Shown here piece after piece: positions 35,203-44,435 of a stretch of 64,000 nt of DNA; positions within the stretch are counted from its first letter, which is position 1; each line of letters opens with the position of its first letter. Source of the stretch: Ignatzschineria larvae DSM 13226. GTDB lineage: Bacteria; Pseudomonadota; Gammaproteobacteria; Cardiobacteriales; Wohlfahrtiimonadaceae. A model generated the notes under the pieces. The model had not been told where the DNA came from. It ran no database searches and saw only the letters and a program-made list of their open reading frames with translations. The DNA lies in the NCBI RefSeq assembly GCF_038500265.1, contig NZ_CP150637.1, positions 2,001,501 through 2,065,500 of the forward strand, given 5' to 3'. A program made the translations under genes and the position numbers.

Positions 35203-35994
35203 TTAAGGATGATCAGAAAATCCTTCATAACGATTAAAACCTAAAAGAAAAATCGCCATTTCAAAAGAGCTATTAGATGATTCGCTTTTCGCTTTTAATT
35301 CTTGATAAACCTGATCAACCGGTGTTTTGATCTCTGATGACTGCTTCATCACTTCCTCAATAACAGTGGGTAGAGCCATACATATTTTATAGAATGCCTG
35401 AGGATCCCCGGTTACCAAAGCATAAAATTGATCAATACTTACCCGGCGAATCCTTTTATGACTTACTCGCTTTTTATCAACCGTTGTCTCCCATTTAATA
35501 TTCTGAGATGTTTTAGCAATTGCTTCCACTAAAAAGCAGGCGCAATCATCATCTGACAAAAGTTGATGTTGCATCTTAATGTAAGTTTTACCGGCAGAAG
35601 CAGAATTCATTGTATTATGCTTATTTTTTAATTCCACATAAATGGTACTGACTTGATCATTATCTGGAAGCGCTATTCCGCCCTCTTGATGATAGATTAC
35701 ATCCCAACCTTGGTCTGGTACTGTACAGTTTTGAATATAAGAAAAGAGATTTTGATGAAAATAGCCAATATCGTTGTTATTGGACTTATCCCTTTGCCGG
35801 AAGATCTCATTTTTAATAATCTCTTCCCAAGAAAAACGATAGACTGTTTTATCAAAAAGTAATTTAATAGGGTCTACAATATTCGCATTAAATTTATTCA
35901 CATCATAAGGAATCAGCTTATCACCATATTTCTTAATTGTTTCTTCAACATGCTTGGTAAAATCTGCTTTACTAATAAAATTAAGATCCCACAT
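35203..35994 (-). CDS. Eco47II-family type II restriction endonuclease
   Basis: Restriction nuclease of the Eco47II family (263 residues), whose founder recognises GGNCC. The PD-(D/E)xK core is visible: Asp98 in GWDVIYH and Glu121-x-Lys123 in YVELKNK. HNTMNSASAGKTYIKMQ following it is strongly conserved in this family. Its ATG shares one base with the methyltransferase stop (TAATG), implying translational coupling, so methylase is made first. The recognition sequence here is inferred from family and not shown. Confidence 0.88.
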   Translation of the reverse strand: MWDLNFISKADFTKHVEETIKKYGDKLIPYDVNKFNANIVDPIKLLFDKTVYRFSWEEIIKNEIFRQRDKSNNNDIGYFHQNLFSYIQNCTVPDQGWDVIYHQEGGIALPDNDQVSTIYVELKNKHNTMNSASAGKTYIKMQHQLLSDDDCACFLVEAIAKTSQNIKWETTVDKKRVSHKRIRRVSIDQFYALVTGDPQAFYKICMALPTVIEEVMKQSSEIKTPVDQVYQELKAKSESSNSSFEMAIFLLGFNRYEGFSDHP

Positions 35995-37058
35995 TATAAA
36001 TACCCCAACCCTTTTTGAATTTCTTTACCCACTTCATACGCTAAATTGACAGGCACAGCATTTCCGATCTGTTTATACTGTTGCATGATACTTCCCTCAA
36101 ATATCCATTCATCTGGAAAAGTCTGACAACGCGCATTTTCCCGAATGGTAAATGGCCGATTCTCTAATGGATGACACCGCTCTGTCTGCTTTTGTGAAGG
36201 GGATGTTAATACTGTTAATGAGGGTTCATCTAAGCTCATCCGTCTTAAAATTCCTGTCCGACCTCCCCCCATTTCCCAACAGCTTTTCATATAGGGCTTA
36301 GCAATCTCTTCGGGAATATCACGCCAATATCCTCCTTGAGGTACTAGCGCAAAAATAGCTTCCTTTTCTTTAGAGTAACGCATGCCTTCACTATCAGGCA
36401 CATCTAACAAAATATCTCTCAACACAGGCTTATAACTATGTACTTCAGGATAAGAGATAGTGATAGTATCCTCTAAATCTTCTCGCACACCGAGGACAAT
36501 CAAACGCTCCCGTTTTTGGGGAACACCATAATCCCAAGCATTTAATACTTTTTCCTGAATGGAATAGCCGGTTTCTTTGAATACCTGCTTCATAATCTGA
36601 TAAGTTCTACCATTATCATGGCTCAATAAGCCACGCACATTCTCAAACAAAAATACCTTAGGCTGTAATTGCTTTAAAAACAACGCATAGTGATAAAAAA
36701 GCGTTCCACGTGTATCTTCTAGCCCTAGCTTTTTACCGGCATAAGAAAAAGCCTGACAAGGTGCGCCACCAGATAAGAGATCTAATTCCCCTTTGGCTAT
36801 CCCGAATACTTCTGTTAAATCCTTTGATGAGATATTCGCAATATCATCATGTATTACATTCCAATTAGGACGATTTTTACGCAAAGTATCACAAGCATAC
36901 CTATCAAATTCCACTAACCCTAAAGAGTGAAATCCTGCTTTTTCTAATCCCAAAGCTAAACCACCAGCACCAGCAAATAACTCTATGACCGTTGATTGAT
37001 GGGAATTCAATGCCTCAGAAAAAGATAAATCTAAAGATACTTGTTTCAAATCTTCCAT
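35994..37058 (-). CDS. DNA (cytosine-5) methyltransferase of the R-M pair
   Basis: C5-cytosine methyltransferase that protects host DNA from the adjacent nuclease. Ordered motifs: I ELFAGAGG (26-33), IV GGAPCQAFS with Pro100-Cys101 as nucleophile site, VI FENVRGL (138-144), VIII QKRERLIVLG, IX and X QIGNAVPV (330-337). Length 354. It is upstream of and overlaps the endonuclease. No controller (C) protein gene is seen. The pair sits between a lipoprotein gene and rlhA, a likely island of recent acquisition, though composition was not measured. Confidence 0.95.
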   Translation of the reverse strand: MEDLKQVSLDLSFSEALNSHQSTVIELFAGAGGLALGLEKAGFHSLGLVEFDRYACDTLRKNRPNWNVIHDDIANISSKDLTEVFGIAKGELDLLSGGAPCQAFSYAGKKLGLEDTRGTLFYHYALFLKQLQPKVFLFENVRGLLSHDNGRTYQIMKQVFKETGYSIQEKVLNAWDYGVPQKRERLIVLGVREDLEDTITISYPEVHSYKPVLRDILLDVPDSEGMRYSKEKEAIFALVPQGGYWRDIPEEIAKPYMKSCWEMGGGRTGILRRMSLDEPSLTVLTSPSQKQTERCHPLENRPFTIRENARCQTFPDEWIFEGSIMQQYKQIGNAVPVNLAYEVGKEIQKGLGYL

Positions 37059-37191
37059 GCCTTATATCTGTAGTGAATATAATATTTGGGCTTAAATTCA
37101 TACTAAACCCTAGCCTATTGATAGATATCTCTATCCATTAGTTACTTCTGAGTTTTATTATAGTAGATTTATCCTCCCTGAGGGAAACTCC

Positions 37192-39129
37192 CTACTTCAA
37201 CTCCGCACCTAATAGCGCTTGCTTAGCGATATGCGGTTTCATTTTCCCCATTACGTGCATTTCACAAGGGCGACAGTTAAATTTGAGCGTGTACTCTTCC
37301 CCTTTGTGCGAGAGGGTTAGCGGTGTTGGTTTAATCTGCCCTTGTACGCCGGTTACGCCGATTGTCTGTTTAGGACAGAGATTATAAGAGAAGCGAAGAC
37401 AATGTTTAGTGATCATTACCGGCACTTCACCAAGTTCTTCGTGGGCTTCATAGGCCGGTTCAATCATCTTCACGCCGTGTTTAAAGTAGAATTCTCTCGC
37501 TCTATCATTATAGACATTCGCTAGGAAACTGAGCTCCTCAAAGGGGAAAATGGCCGGCGGATCAACCGGTGCTTTACGACTTCCACGAACATAATTGAGA
37601 CGAATCGCCGCCTCTAAGGCCTCAATGGCTTCCCGGCGTAATTGATTAATCATACTGACCGGAATAAAAGGAATTTCAGAGAGCTGAATCTGATAATCGA
37701 GCAGTAAGAAGCCACTTCCTCCAAATTTCTGTAAATTCTTCTCTAACGTCGCAAGCCCTTTTTCAGGATCTTTTGCTAATTCAAAATCCCCTGACAGACT
37801 TGCATAACCATAATGCCCTTCCGGCGTAAAGAGCTCAAGGCGATAGCCCGCCTCATCTTGACTAAAGCTCAGAGAGACTTCTAGCAGGCGTTCTGCTGAA
37901 TCTTTGGTTAATAGCTGACTCCAGACTTGATCGTGATTGCGATTAAGCGGATGTTTTTTCTGAATATTCGCTCGCTCTGTAACAAACTCTGCCGGCATCT
38001 CATTGGGATATACAAGATAATGATTCTCCCCAATTTTATCCGCTCGATTAACGGCAAATCCTACTACTTCCCGCTTAATTTGAATATTGAGTCCATCGCC
38101 ATTGGCCAGCGGTTCTGTGGTTTTCACTTCGATAAAGTTCTTTTTGACATCCAAAATATGCCCAATAGGTAAGCCCACAAATTTAGGCGAATCAAAAGCC
38201 CCAATATCCTCCTTACGAGCATTGACAAAATAATCGGTACTGCCACGATTAAAGGTCTTATCAGGATTAGGCTCAAAATGATGAACCACTTTGCCATAAG
38301 AGGCTCGCGTAAAGGCCGGATTTTGTTCCATATAGCGATCTAATAGGCGACGATAATGGGCTGTGATATTTTTCACATACGCCATATCTTTATAACGCCC
38401 TTCAATTTTGAATGAGCGAATCCCTGCTTCAATAAGCGCATCAATATTATTCGATTGATTATTATCTTTCATCGACAATAGATGTTTATCAAAAGCAATC
38501 ACCCGCCCTTCACTATCTTTGAGGGTATAAGGAAGACGACAGGCTTGTGAGCAATCACCCCGATTGGCCGAACGTCCTGTTTCTGCGTGTGAGATATAAC
38601 ATTGCCCCGAGAATGCCACACAGAGCGCGCCGTGAACAAAAAATTCTAATGCGGTATCAGGACGCGCCTCGTGAATCGCCCGTATCTCTTTAAGGCTCAA
38701 TTCCCGCGCAAGTACCAATTGAGAGAAGCCCACATCAGCCATAAATTTCGCTTTATCCAGTGTGCGAATATCTGTTTGGGTCGAGGCATGCAGTTCAATC
38801 GGCGGTAGATCAAGTTCAAGCAAGCCCATATCCTGAATAATGAGCGAATCTACGCCGGCATCATAGAGTTCATAGATCAATTTACGGGCCGATTCCAACT
38901 CGTTATCGTGCAAAATGGTATTGAGTGCAATAAAGACCTTCGCATTAAAACGATGAGCAAATTCCGTTAAACGCGCAATCTCGGCAACATCATTCTCCGC
39001 CGCGTGCCGAGCCCCAAATTCAGGGCCGCCAAGATAGACTGCATCAGCGCCGTGAATAATCGCCGCTCTTGCAATCTCAGTATTACGGGCAGGACTTAAT
39101 AACTCTAATTCGTGGGATAAAAGGCTCAT
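37192..39129 (-). CDS. rlhA: U32-family 23S rRNA C2501 hydroxylase RlhA
   Basis: U32 peptidase-like protein (formerly YdcP) that forms 5-hydroxycytidine at position 2501 of 23S rRNA. The 645-residue sequence aligns by eye along the whole of E. coli YdcP: ELLSPARNTEIARAAIIHGA, IELHASTQTDIRT, FVHGALCVAFSGQCYISH, ANRGDCSQACRLPYTLKD, SFKIEGRYKDMAYVKNITAH, NRGSTDYFVNARK and CPKQTIGVTG. The cysteines in GDCSQAC and the C-terminal CRPCEMHV are kept and may bind a cluster. Single-gene unit. Confidence 0.94.
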   Translation of the reverse strand: MSLLSHELELLSPARNTEIARAAIIHGADAVYLGGPEFGARHAAENDVAEIARLTEFAHRFNAKVFIALNTILHDNELESARKLIYELYDAGVDSLIIQDMGLLELDLPPIELHASTQTDIRTLDKAKFMADVGFSQLVLARELSLKEIRAIHEARPDTALEFFVHGALCVAFSGQCYISHAETGRSANRGDCSQACRLPYTLKDSEGRVIAFDKHLLSMKDNNQSNNIDALIEAGIRSFKIEGRYKDMAYVKNITAHYRRLLDRYMEQNPAFTRASYGKVVHHFEPNPDKTFNRGSTDYFVNARKEDIGAFDSPKFVGLPIGHILDVKKNFIEVKTTEPLANGDGLNIQIKREVVGFAVNRADKIGENHYLVYPNEMPAEFVTERANIQKKHPLNRNHDQVWSQLLTKDSAERLLEVSLSFSQDEAGYRLELFTPEGHYGYASLSGDFELAKDPEKGLATLEKNLQKFGGSGFLLLDYQIQLSEIPFIPVSMINQLRREAIEALEAAIRLNYVRGSRKAPVDPPAIFPFEELSFLANVYNDRAREFYFKHGVKMIEPAYEAHEELGEVPVMITKHCLRFSYNLCPKQTIGVTGVQGQIKPTPLTLSHKGEEYTLKFNCRPCEMHVMGKMKPHIAKQALLGAELK

Positions 39130-39196
39130 CTTTCTCGCTACAATTCAAATAGGATTCAAACAACACTCAAAATAAAATAGTGATAGATCAATTAGA

Positions 39197-39221
39197 AAGA
39201 TCCCACAAATTGCGGGATCTT
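39197..39221 (-). terminator. Probable terminator after the ferric-reductase-like gene
   Basis: AAGATCCC (39197-39204), nine-base loop, GGGATCTT (39214-39221). On the minus strand the trailing sequence is TTTCTAATT, so termination may be moderate. It lies between the flavoprotein stop and the rlhA start. Confidence 0.55.
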
Positions 39222-39332
39222 CTACTGATACTCTGCGCTATAGGATACTAAGAATCGAGAAAATTTGCAGATTTTTAGACACCTTCAAGAGATCCTATTC
39301 TTTACCAATCCGTTCTAATTGAGAGATCTCCA

Positions 39333-40649
39333 TTACCGCATTTCAAAATATTCACAATGTAGATAACGATGAGGCGCTAATCCTTTAAGGGATAGTTGTC
39401 GACTAATCGCTTTGGCAATGCCGGTCGGGCCACAGAACCAAACCGAAGTATCGGCATCAAAAGGTAGTGTTGCAAAATCTAAAAACCCTTGATCATCACT
39501 ATAGTGCAGATGTAATGTCACATTCGCCTTTTCCGCAAGCGCTTGTAATTCCGTTAACATCAGTGCTTCCTCTGAATTACGAACCAAATAATAGAGGGTA
39601 ATGGCTTTTTGACGACTCTCTTTCTGTCGATTCTCTCGTTGCAAGGATTCTAACCAAGCGATAAAGGGTGTAATTCCAACACCGCCGGCAATCCAGAGCT
39701 GTTTGGGAAGATCTGAGTTCATCGAGAAGAATCGGCCATAAGGGCCTTCAATAATCAGCTGATCGCCCACTTGCCAACGCTTGCCGATTTTCCGCGTATA
39801 GTGCCCTAACGCTTTGATTGCAAAACAGATCGTCTGATCTTTTCGGGTCATCGATGCGATTGTGAAAGGATGTTTCTCCCGATATTGTGGGTGCTGTACA
39901 AAGGCATATTGCCCCGCTTGATGATTCCAATCTCTCGGCATCTCACAAGTGACTACCGCCGTTTTAGCGACAAAGTCGAGCTCCGTAATCGTCGCTTGAT
40001 AACGGCGTTTTTGACCAATTCGCCCCAATATCGCAATGATCGCACTATAGATCCCAAACGCCATTAAGAGCAACATCACAATCCCAACCGGTTCAGTCCA
40101 ATAGCGCGCCGGCGATAAGACTAAAGCGTGAAAGACAACGCCGATAAAAAAGATCCCCATCAATTTATGAAGCAAGCGCCAAAAGCGATAAGGGAAACGT
40201 TTTAAGAGCGTCATTACCAACATTATGACAAAGGCGTAGAAGAGAATCTCCCCCATATCTTTTGCTAGAGATTGCATTCCATCAAAAATCCATAGTTTCG
40301 GATCTTTCGGCTTGGGGCCTTGTTCAAAAAAAGGTTTTAAGATTCCTTTACTGAGCTTCATCCCATAATGCAATATCACAAAGACAATGGACCAAATTCC
40401 GAGCCATTTATGGGCATAATAGATCTTATCCATCCCGCCAAAGAGCCACTCTAATTTCGGCGGACGAAGCGCTAAAATCATAATAATCCCCATCGGAATA
40501 AAGGCGAGTATCCCCGTTAAATTGATCAACTCCTTACGCCAAAGCCAAACGCCCCAATCAGAAGCTTGAAACCGAAACAGCACATCTACGCCCCACAGTA
40601 GTAGTGCAAATAGGAAAATGGCGATAATGATTGTTTTCTCACGGCGCAT
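39333..40649 (-). CDS. Ferric-reductase-like transmembrane flavoprotein
   Basis: Membrane oxidoreductase with an N-terminal ferric-reductase-type heme domain and a C-terminal ferredoxin-reductase-type FAD/NAD(P) domain; 438 residues. There are about six hydrophobic helices in the first 230 residues, with histidines in YYAHKWLGIW, VILHYGM, RLLHKLMG and VVFHALV likely to hold heme. The FAD motif is HPFTIAS, then GPYGRFF, and the nucleotide motif is IAGGVGITPFIAW, ending VWFCGPTG. It could reduce ferric iron or act in membrane redox stress. The acceptor is unknown and it has no operon partner. Confidence 0.87.
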   Translation of the reverse strand: MRREKTIIIAIFLFALLLWGVDVLFRFQASDWGVWLWRKELINLTGILAFIPMGIIMILALRPPKLEWLFGGMDKIYYAHKWLGIWSIVFVILHYGMKLSKGILKPFFEQGPKPKDPKLWIFDGMQSLAKDMGEILFYAFVIMLVMTLLKRFPYRFWRLLHKLMGIFFIGVVFHALVLSPARYWTEPVGIVMLLLMAFGIYSAIIAILGRIGQKRRYQATITELDFVAKTAVVTCEMPRDWNHQAGQYAFVQHPQYREKHPFTIASMTRKDQTICFAIKALGHYTRKIGKRWQVGDQLIIEGPYGRFFSMNSDLPKQLWIAGGVGITPFIAWLESLQRENRQKESRQKAITLYYLVRNSEEALMLTELQALAEKANVTLHLHYSDDQGFLDFATLPFDADTSVWFCGPTGIAKAISRQLSLKGLAPHRYLHCEYFEMR

Positions 40650-40889
40650 AAGGGTCTCTCTATTATTGTGATTTTCAAAAGTATTTTCTGAAGTTTTAGA
40701 TTAAAGCGTGAATCTTAAGAAATACTTAAAATAAACATCGAAATACCATTATAACTATATATTTTTAAATATCTTTTTATAAAAACAATTTTTAATAAAT
40801 AATAAGAGCGATTCATAATTTTATTTGAGAATATTTGAGAATGATCGCAAATGATTGAGATATTTTTATTCCCCTTTTATCATCATCCA

Positions 40890-40925
40890 CAAAAAGAGCT
40901 AAAAATCGTGAAGATCTTTAGCTCT
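40890..40925 (-). terminator. Rho-independent terminator after the decarboxylase
   Basis: AGAGCTAAA (40895-40903) and TTTAGCTCT (40917-40925) with a 13-nt loop, followed on the minus strand by T5. It lies about 220 bp past the decarboxylase stop, with repeat copy D in between, so the repeat should be transcribed in the 3' untranslated region. Confidence 0.82.
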
Positions 40926-40944
40926 CGTATATCGTCAATTGGGT

Positions 40945-41105
40945 TTATAAAAAATGGTTTTTAAGCAATTCGTATGCGATTTTAAAAAGAAGATAAAGCT
41001 GTTCTAAACAACACTTGCAAGATGCCGGATAGAACAGCTTCCTTACCTTGATCAGCTGATGCACCGGCATTGAAATAATGCTTATTTTGAACCACTTTTT
41101 TTATA
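40945..41105. repeat. Dispersed repeat, copy D
   Basis: Same orientation as copy A; about 160 bp. The core (GCAAGATGCCGGATAGAACA, then TGATGCACCGGCATTG) is intact; both outer termini are truncated or degenerate. It lies 40 bp downstream of the decarboxylase stop codon and upstream of that gene's terminator. Confidence 0.75.
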
Positions 41106-41144
41106 CTCTGCGCCCCATCTATCAATCCTGCCCATCAAATGCTG

Positions 41145-43853
41145 TTAATCAACCTTGTGATAAGCTTGAATTAATTGTAAAACACGCGCTTCATCATAGC
41201 CGTGAATCTCTTTCACATCGAGTTTACGCATAAAATCAATCGCATCTTGGGTAATTACCTGCCCCGGCACTAAGATCGGGAACCCCGGCGGATAAGGGAT
41301 GACCATCTTCGCGGAAATCATCTCAGGTCCATTGATCAGGCGCTGATCACACTCCTCGCTACAAAGCTTAATATAATCACACTGCTCGGCATCCCAACTC
41401 GCGAAAAAGGCGGTACGAATATCTCCCTCGACAGCAACAGCGCCGGCGACATCTTTCCGATATTGCGAGGCGAAATGGCTAAAGTTAGGTAGATCAGGCA
41501 CATCTTCCATTAAACTTGCCACTTTCTCCTCAAAGAGCGCCACAAAATCAGGGCCGGAATGCCGTATCTGCTCCTCAATCTCAAGCGAGATCGTTAAGAG
41601 TACATTAATGAGATGCGCCACATCACTCCGAGTATTATTGATATTTGATTGAATCAAAATCGAATTTCGAGAAGTTTTATTCACCTGAATATTAAAGCGA
41701 TCGGCTAAGAGATTCTTAAATTCCGTCCCATTTAAGCCTGCGCGACCACATACTAAAGTCATTCTTGTGGGATCTAAGAAGAATTCATCCTCAGCAATAC
41801 TTTGCGCTAAACTGTGCCAATTATCTTTCGTGGCAAAATAATCCTCATAACCTGTGCTCCTAAGCGTTGGCGGAATCATCTCTGCCGGCGTTAAGATTGA
41901 GAAATATTTAGCAATCACAGGATGATTGGCAATTTGGGTCCGAATATCTAAGGCGATCTGTAACGCATTAGATACCAAGCGATACCCTTCAAGCTCCATC
42001 TGCCGGCGGGCAAGATCGAGTGTTGCTATAATCTGCTGATTCGGGCTTGTGGTTGCGTGGGTAAAAATCGCTTCTTTCAATTGCGGTTCAATAGCATAAA
42101 ATTGCACATCTTTTACCAATATCATCGATGCTTGTCGCAGTGCCGAGAGCGATTTATGTGTTGAGTTTGTTTGATAAACTCGAATTTTAACCTGCTTTGG
42201 ATTAGGAATTAGTCGGGTATTGAGCAATACTTCCTCATTAGGATTCTCCCCTAATTGCAACTGCTGTGCTTGATAGCTCTCTTCTGCTTCCGCTGTTTGT
42301 AGCCAATATTCGATATCTTCTGCCGCGCCCATCGCCGTACGAGGCCGTAAAAATGGGGACCAATGCGCAAATCCAAACCACGCTTCATCCCAAAGGAAAA
42401 CCAAATCAGGCTTAATCGCTAAACACTCTTCCATCACTCGGCGCGTATTATAGACGTGACCATCAAAAGTACAGTTAGTTAAATCGACCGCCTTGACTCG
42501 ATCTAACTTCCCTTCTCGTTTGAGGTTTAAGAGCGCCCGTTTAATCTCAATTAGCGGAACTGCCCCATACATCGAGTATTCCCTCATTGGGTACGCTTCC
42601 ACATAATAGGGTTTCAATCCGCCTAACACCATCGCATAGTGGTGAGATTTATGGCAATTTCGATCCACTACAATAATATCGCCGGGCTTCGCTATCGCCA
42701 TTAGCACAATCTTATTAGAGGTACTTGTACCATTTGTGACAAAGTAGCAATGATCGGCACCAAAGGCTCGCGCCGCTTTCTCTTGGGCAATCTTAATATT
42801 ACCGGTAGGTTCTAAGAGACTATCTAACCCGCCTGTTGTCGCCGAGGATTCCGCTAAGAAGAGATTTTTACCATAAAATTCTCCCATATCGCTAATCCAA
42901 TCGGAATTAAAGATCGACTTCCCTCGGGCAATGGGTAATGCATGGAAAGTACTAATCGGCCGCTTGGTATACTCTTTGAGATTGTCAAAGAAAGGCGTTT
43001 GATAACGATCACGAATGCCCTCCAAAATCGAAAGATGCAGATCTAACACATCTTCAGAAGCATAGATAATTCGGCGAATCTGCTGTGCTCTCTCATCGCT
43101 TGATACTTCCTCTGAATAGCGATCAGAAACGAGATAGAGATCTAACTCAGGGCGATAATGGCTCAAGGTATCTACTAATTGCAAGGCTAAATGCGCTTCA
43201 TCCGTTTGATCTACTTGCCCATCTAAATGGGTCAAGGCCGGCAATAAAAAAGGAACCGGATGCTTAGCTTCATAATCAATATTATCGTAGATAATCACGC
43301 TATTGATATTGCCATTGAGAATCACCGCAGAATAGGCATCTTGATAGCTCTCTACGTAGACAATTTCATAGATAAAATCATCTTCATTTCGGCGTTGCTC
43401 CATAAAATCTTCGAGTAACGATTCTGCATAGCGATGTTGATTACTCGCCACGACTAAAACTTCAAAGTAAGGGCGATTATGATGCCCCTGCTTTTTACGC
43501 TCCCGCTCCTCTGAATGAAGCTGAAACTCATTGGGCGTGTAATCTTCTGATTTATAATCCCGCGTTAAAATCGCCAAAGAGACTTCAGAGATCAAGGTTT
43601 CCGCTAATTCACTATCATCTTCCTCAATCGCTTCTTCGATTTGCGCAAGCAGTTTCGCGCCGGGGAAAGCATAAAATGTCTCAAGATTGGCTAATTTGGC
43701 AAACTCCCGTAACACAGCTTCATTAGTAATGGTTTGATGTTGCCATTGCTGTACTGTTTCCAATAGTTGTCGCCAAAGATCTGGGCGAATCATCCCTACG
43801 GCAAAAGCCGAATCTTCAGGTTCTATACGAGATGCTTGAGGTTGCTGTTCCAT
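41145..43853 (-). CDS. Long-form Orn/Lys/Arg decarboxylase (PLP, fold III)
   Basis: PLP-dependent amino-acid decarboxylase of the Orn/Lys/Arg major domain family, with Lys567 in NSTHKSLSALRQ as the PLP lysine and GTSTSNKIV, DRNCHKSHHYAM, LVFLWDEAWFGFA as cofactor-site blocks. The C-terminal domain has GAVAVEGDIRTAFF and PYPPGFPILVPGQ. At 902 residues it is much longer than E. coli LdcC or CadA (about 715). The excess is mainly N-terminal (about 1-300, acidic, with a receiver-like wing domain). No antiporter is adjacent, so an acid-resistance pair is not evident here. Which amino acid is used cannot be told from sequence. Confidence 0.9.
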   Translation of the reverse strand: MEQQPQASRIEPEDSAFAVGMIRPDLWRQLLETVQQWQHQTITNEAVLREFAKLANLETFYAFPGAKLLAQIEEAIEEDDSELAETLISEVSLAILTRDYKSEDYTPNEFQLHSEERERKKQGHHNRPYFEVLVVASNQHRYAESLLEDFMEQRRNEDDFIYEIVYVESYQDAYSAVILNGNINSVIIYDNIDYEAKHPVPFLLPALTHLDGQVDQTDEAHLALQLVDTLSHYRPELDLYLVSDRYSEEVSSDERAQQIRRIIYASEDVLDLHLSILEGIRDRYQTPFFDNLKEYTKRPISTFHALPIARGKSIFNSDWISDMGEFYGKNLFLAESSATTGGLDSLLEPTGNIKIAQEKAARAFGADHCYFVTNGTSTSNKIVLMAIAKPGDIIVVDRNCHKSHHYAMVLGGLKPYYVEAYPMREYSMYGAVPLIEIKRALLNLKREGKLDRVKAVDLTNCTFDGHVYNTRRVMEECLAIKPDLVFLWDEAWFGFAHWSPFLRPRTAMGAAEDIEYWLQTAEAEESYQAQQLQLGENPNEEVLLNTRLIPNPKQVKIRVYQTNSTHKSLSALRQASMILVKDVQFYAIEPQLKEAIFTHATTSPNQQIIATLDLARRQMELEGYRLVSNALQIALDIRTQIANHPVIAKYFSILTPAEMIPPTLRSTGYEDYFATKDNWHSLAQSIAEDEFFLDPTRMTLVCGRAGLNGTEFKNLLADRFNIQVNKTSRNSILIQSNINNTRSDVAHLINVLLTISLEIEEQIRHSGPDFVALFEEKVASLMEDVPDLPNFSHFASQYRKDVAGAVAVEGDIRTAFFASWDAEQCDYIKLCSEECDQRLINGPEMISAKMVIPYPPGFPILVPGQVITQDAIDFMRKLDVKEIHGYDEARVLQLIQAYHKVD

Positions 43854-43921
43854 CTATTTTCCTTTTCCTCTGATACCTAATCGGAGATTAGGTCTATCAA
43901 TCGTTACGGTAAAATGTGATT

Positions 43922-44052
43922 TATAGTAATGTCGGTTCAAAATAAGCTTATTTAAATACCGGCGAATCGGCTGTAATAAGTTAGGAAGCCATTCTATCCG
44001 GCATATTGCAAGTGTTGTTTAAAATCAGTTTCCTTAAACCAAATTTACTATA
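43922..44052. repeat. Dispersed TIR-bounded repeat, copy E
   Basis: A 131-bp short form with both termini intact: TATAGTAATGTCGGTTC at the left and the inverse TTAAACCAAATTTACTATA at the right. The 5' core is kept but about 45 bp before the right terminus are deleted. It is 69 bp upstream of the decarboxylase start, the only copy close to a promoter. Confidence 0.85.
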
Positions 44053-44185
44053 AAATTAATCCATTAAGCACACTATTATAACACCCTTATTTCAGAGAAC
44101 AGGGGTTTGATCTGACTATTATAAATCGCTCTGATACCGATCACGATTCCTGCCTTTGATCAGCCTTATGACATCACTCATTACA

Positions 44186-44210
44186 TAAAAAGAGCACCCT
44201 AAGGTGCCCT
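44186..44210 (-). terminator. Rho-independent terminator downstream of the ankyrin gene
   Basis: AGAGCACC (44191-44198) and GGTGCCCT (44203-44210) pair at seven of eight positions with a four-base loop, followed on the minus strand by T4-5. It lies between repeat copies E and F. It would end a transcript from the exported ankyrin gene that includes copy F. Confidence 0.75.
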
Positions 44211-44224
44211 TAAACTTCTCGACT

Positions 44225-44404
44225 TATAGTAATATCGGTTCAAAATAAGTTGATTCAAACGCCGGCGCATCAGCTGATCTAGGCGAGGAAGCTATTCTAT
44301 CCGGCATTTTGCAAGTGTTGTTGAATACGGTTTGATATTCTTTTAAAGCGCCACTAGCGACATAAAAAACATTTTTCTTATTTTCTTAAACCAAATTGAC
44401 TATA
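44225..44404. repeat. Dispersed TIR-bounded repeat, copy F
   Basis: A full-length 180-bp copy with both termini: TATAGTAATATCGGTTCAAA at the left and the inverse of TATAGTCAATTTGGTTTAAG at the right. It has the same orientation as copy E, only 172 bp away. It lies 31 bp past the ankyrin gene stop. Confidence 0.88.
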
Positions 44405-44435
44405 AAATCATCGATCAACACTCATTCAGATAAAA

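Noticed and set aside
37150-37175. Additional repeat copy (TATAGTAGATTT) near the rlhA end
   Set aside because: Only about ten bases resemble the repeat terminus and no core sequence follows, so chance is likely.
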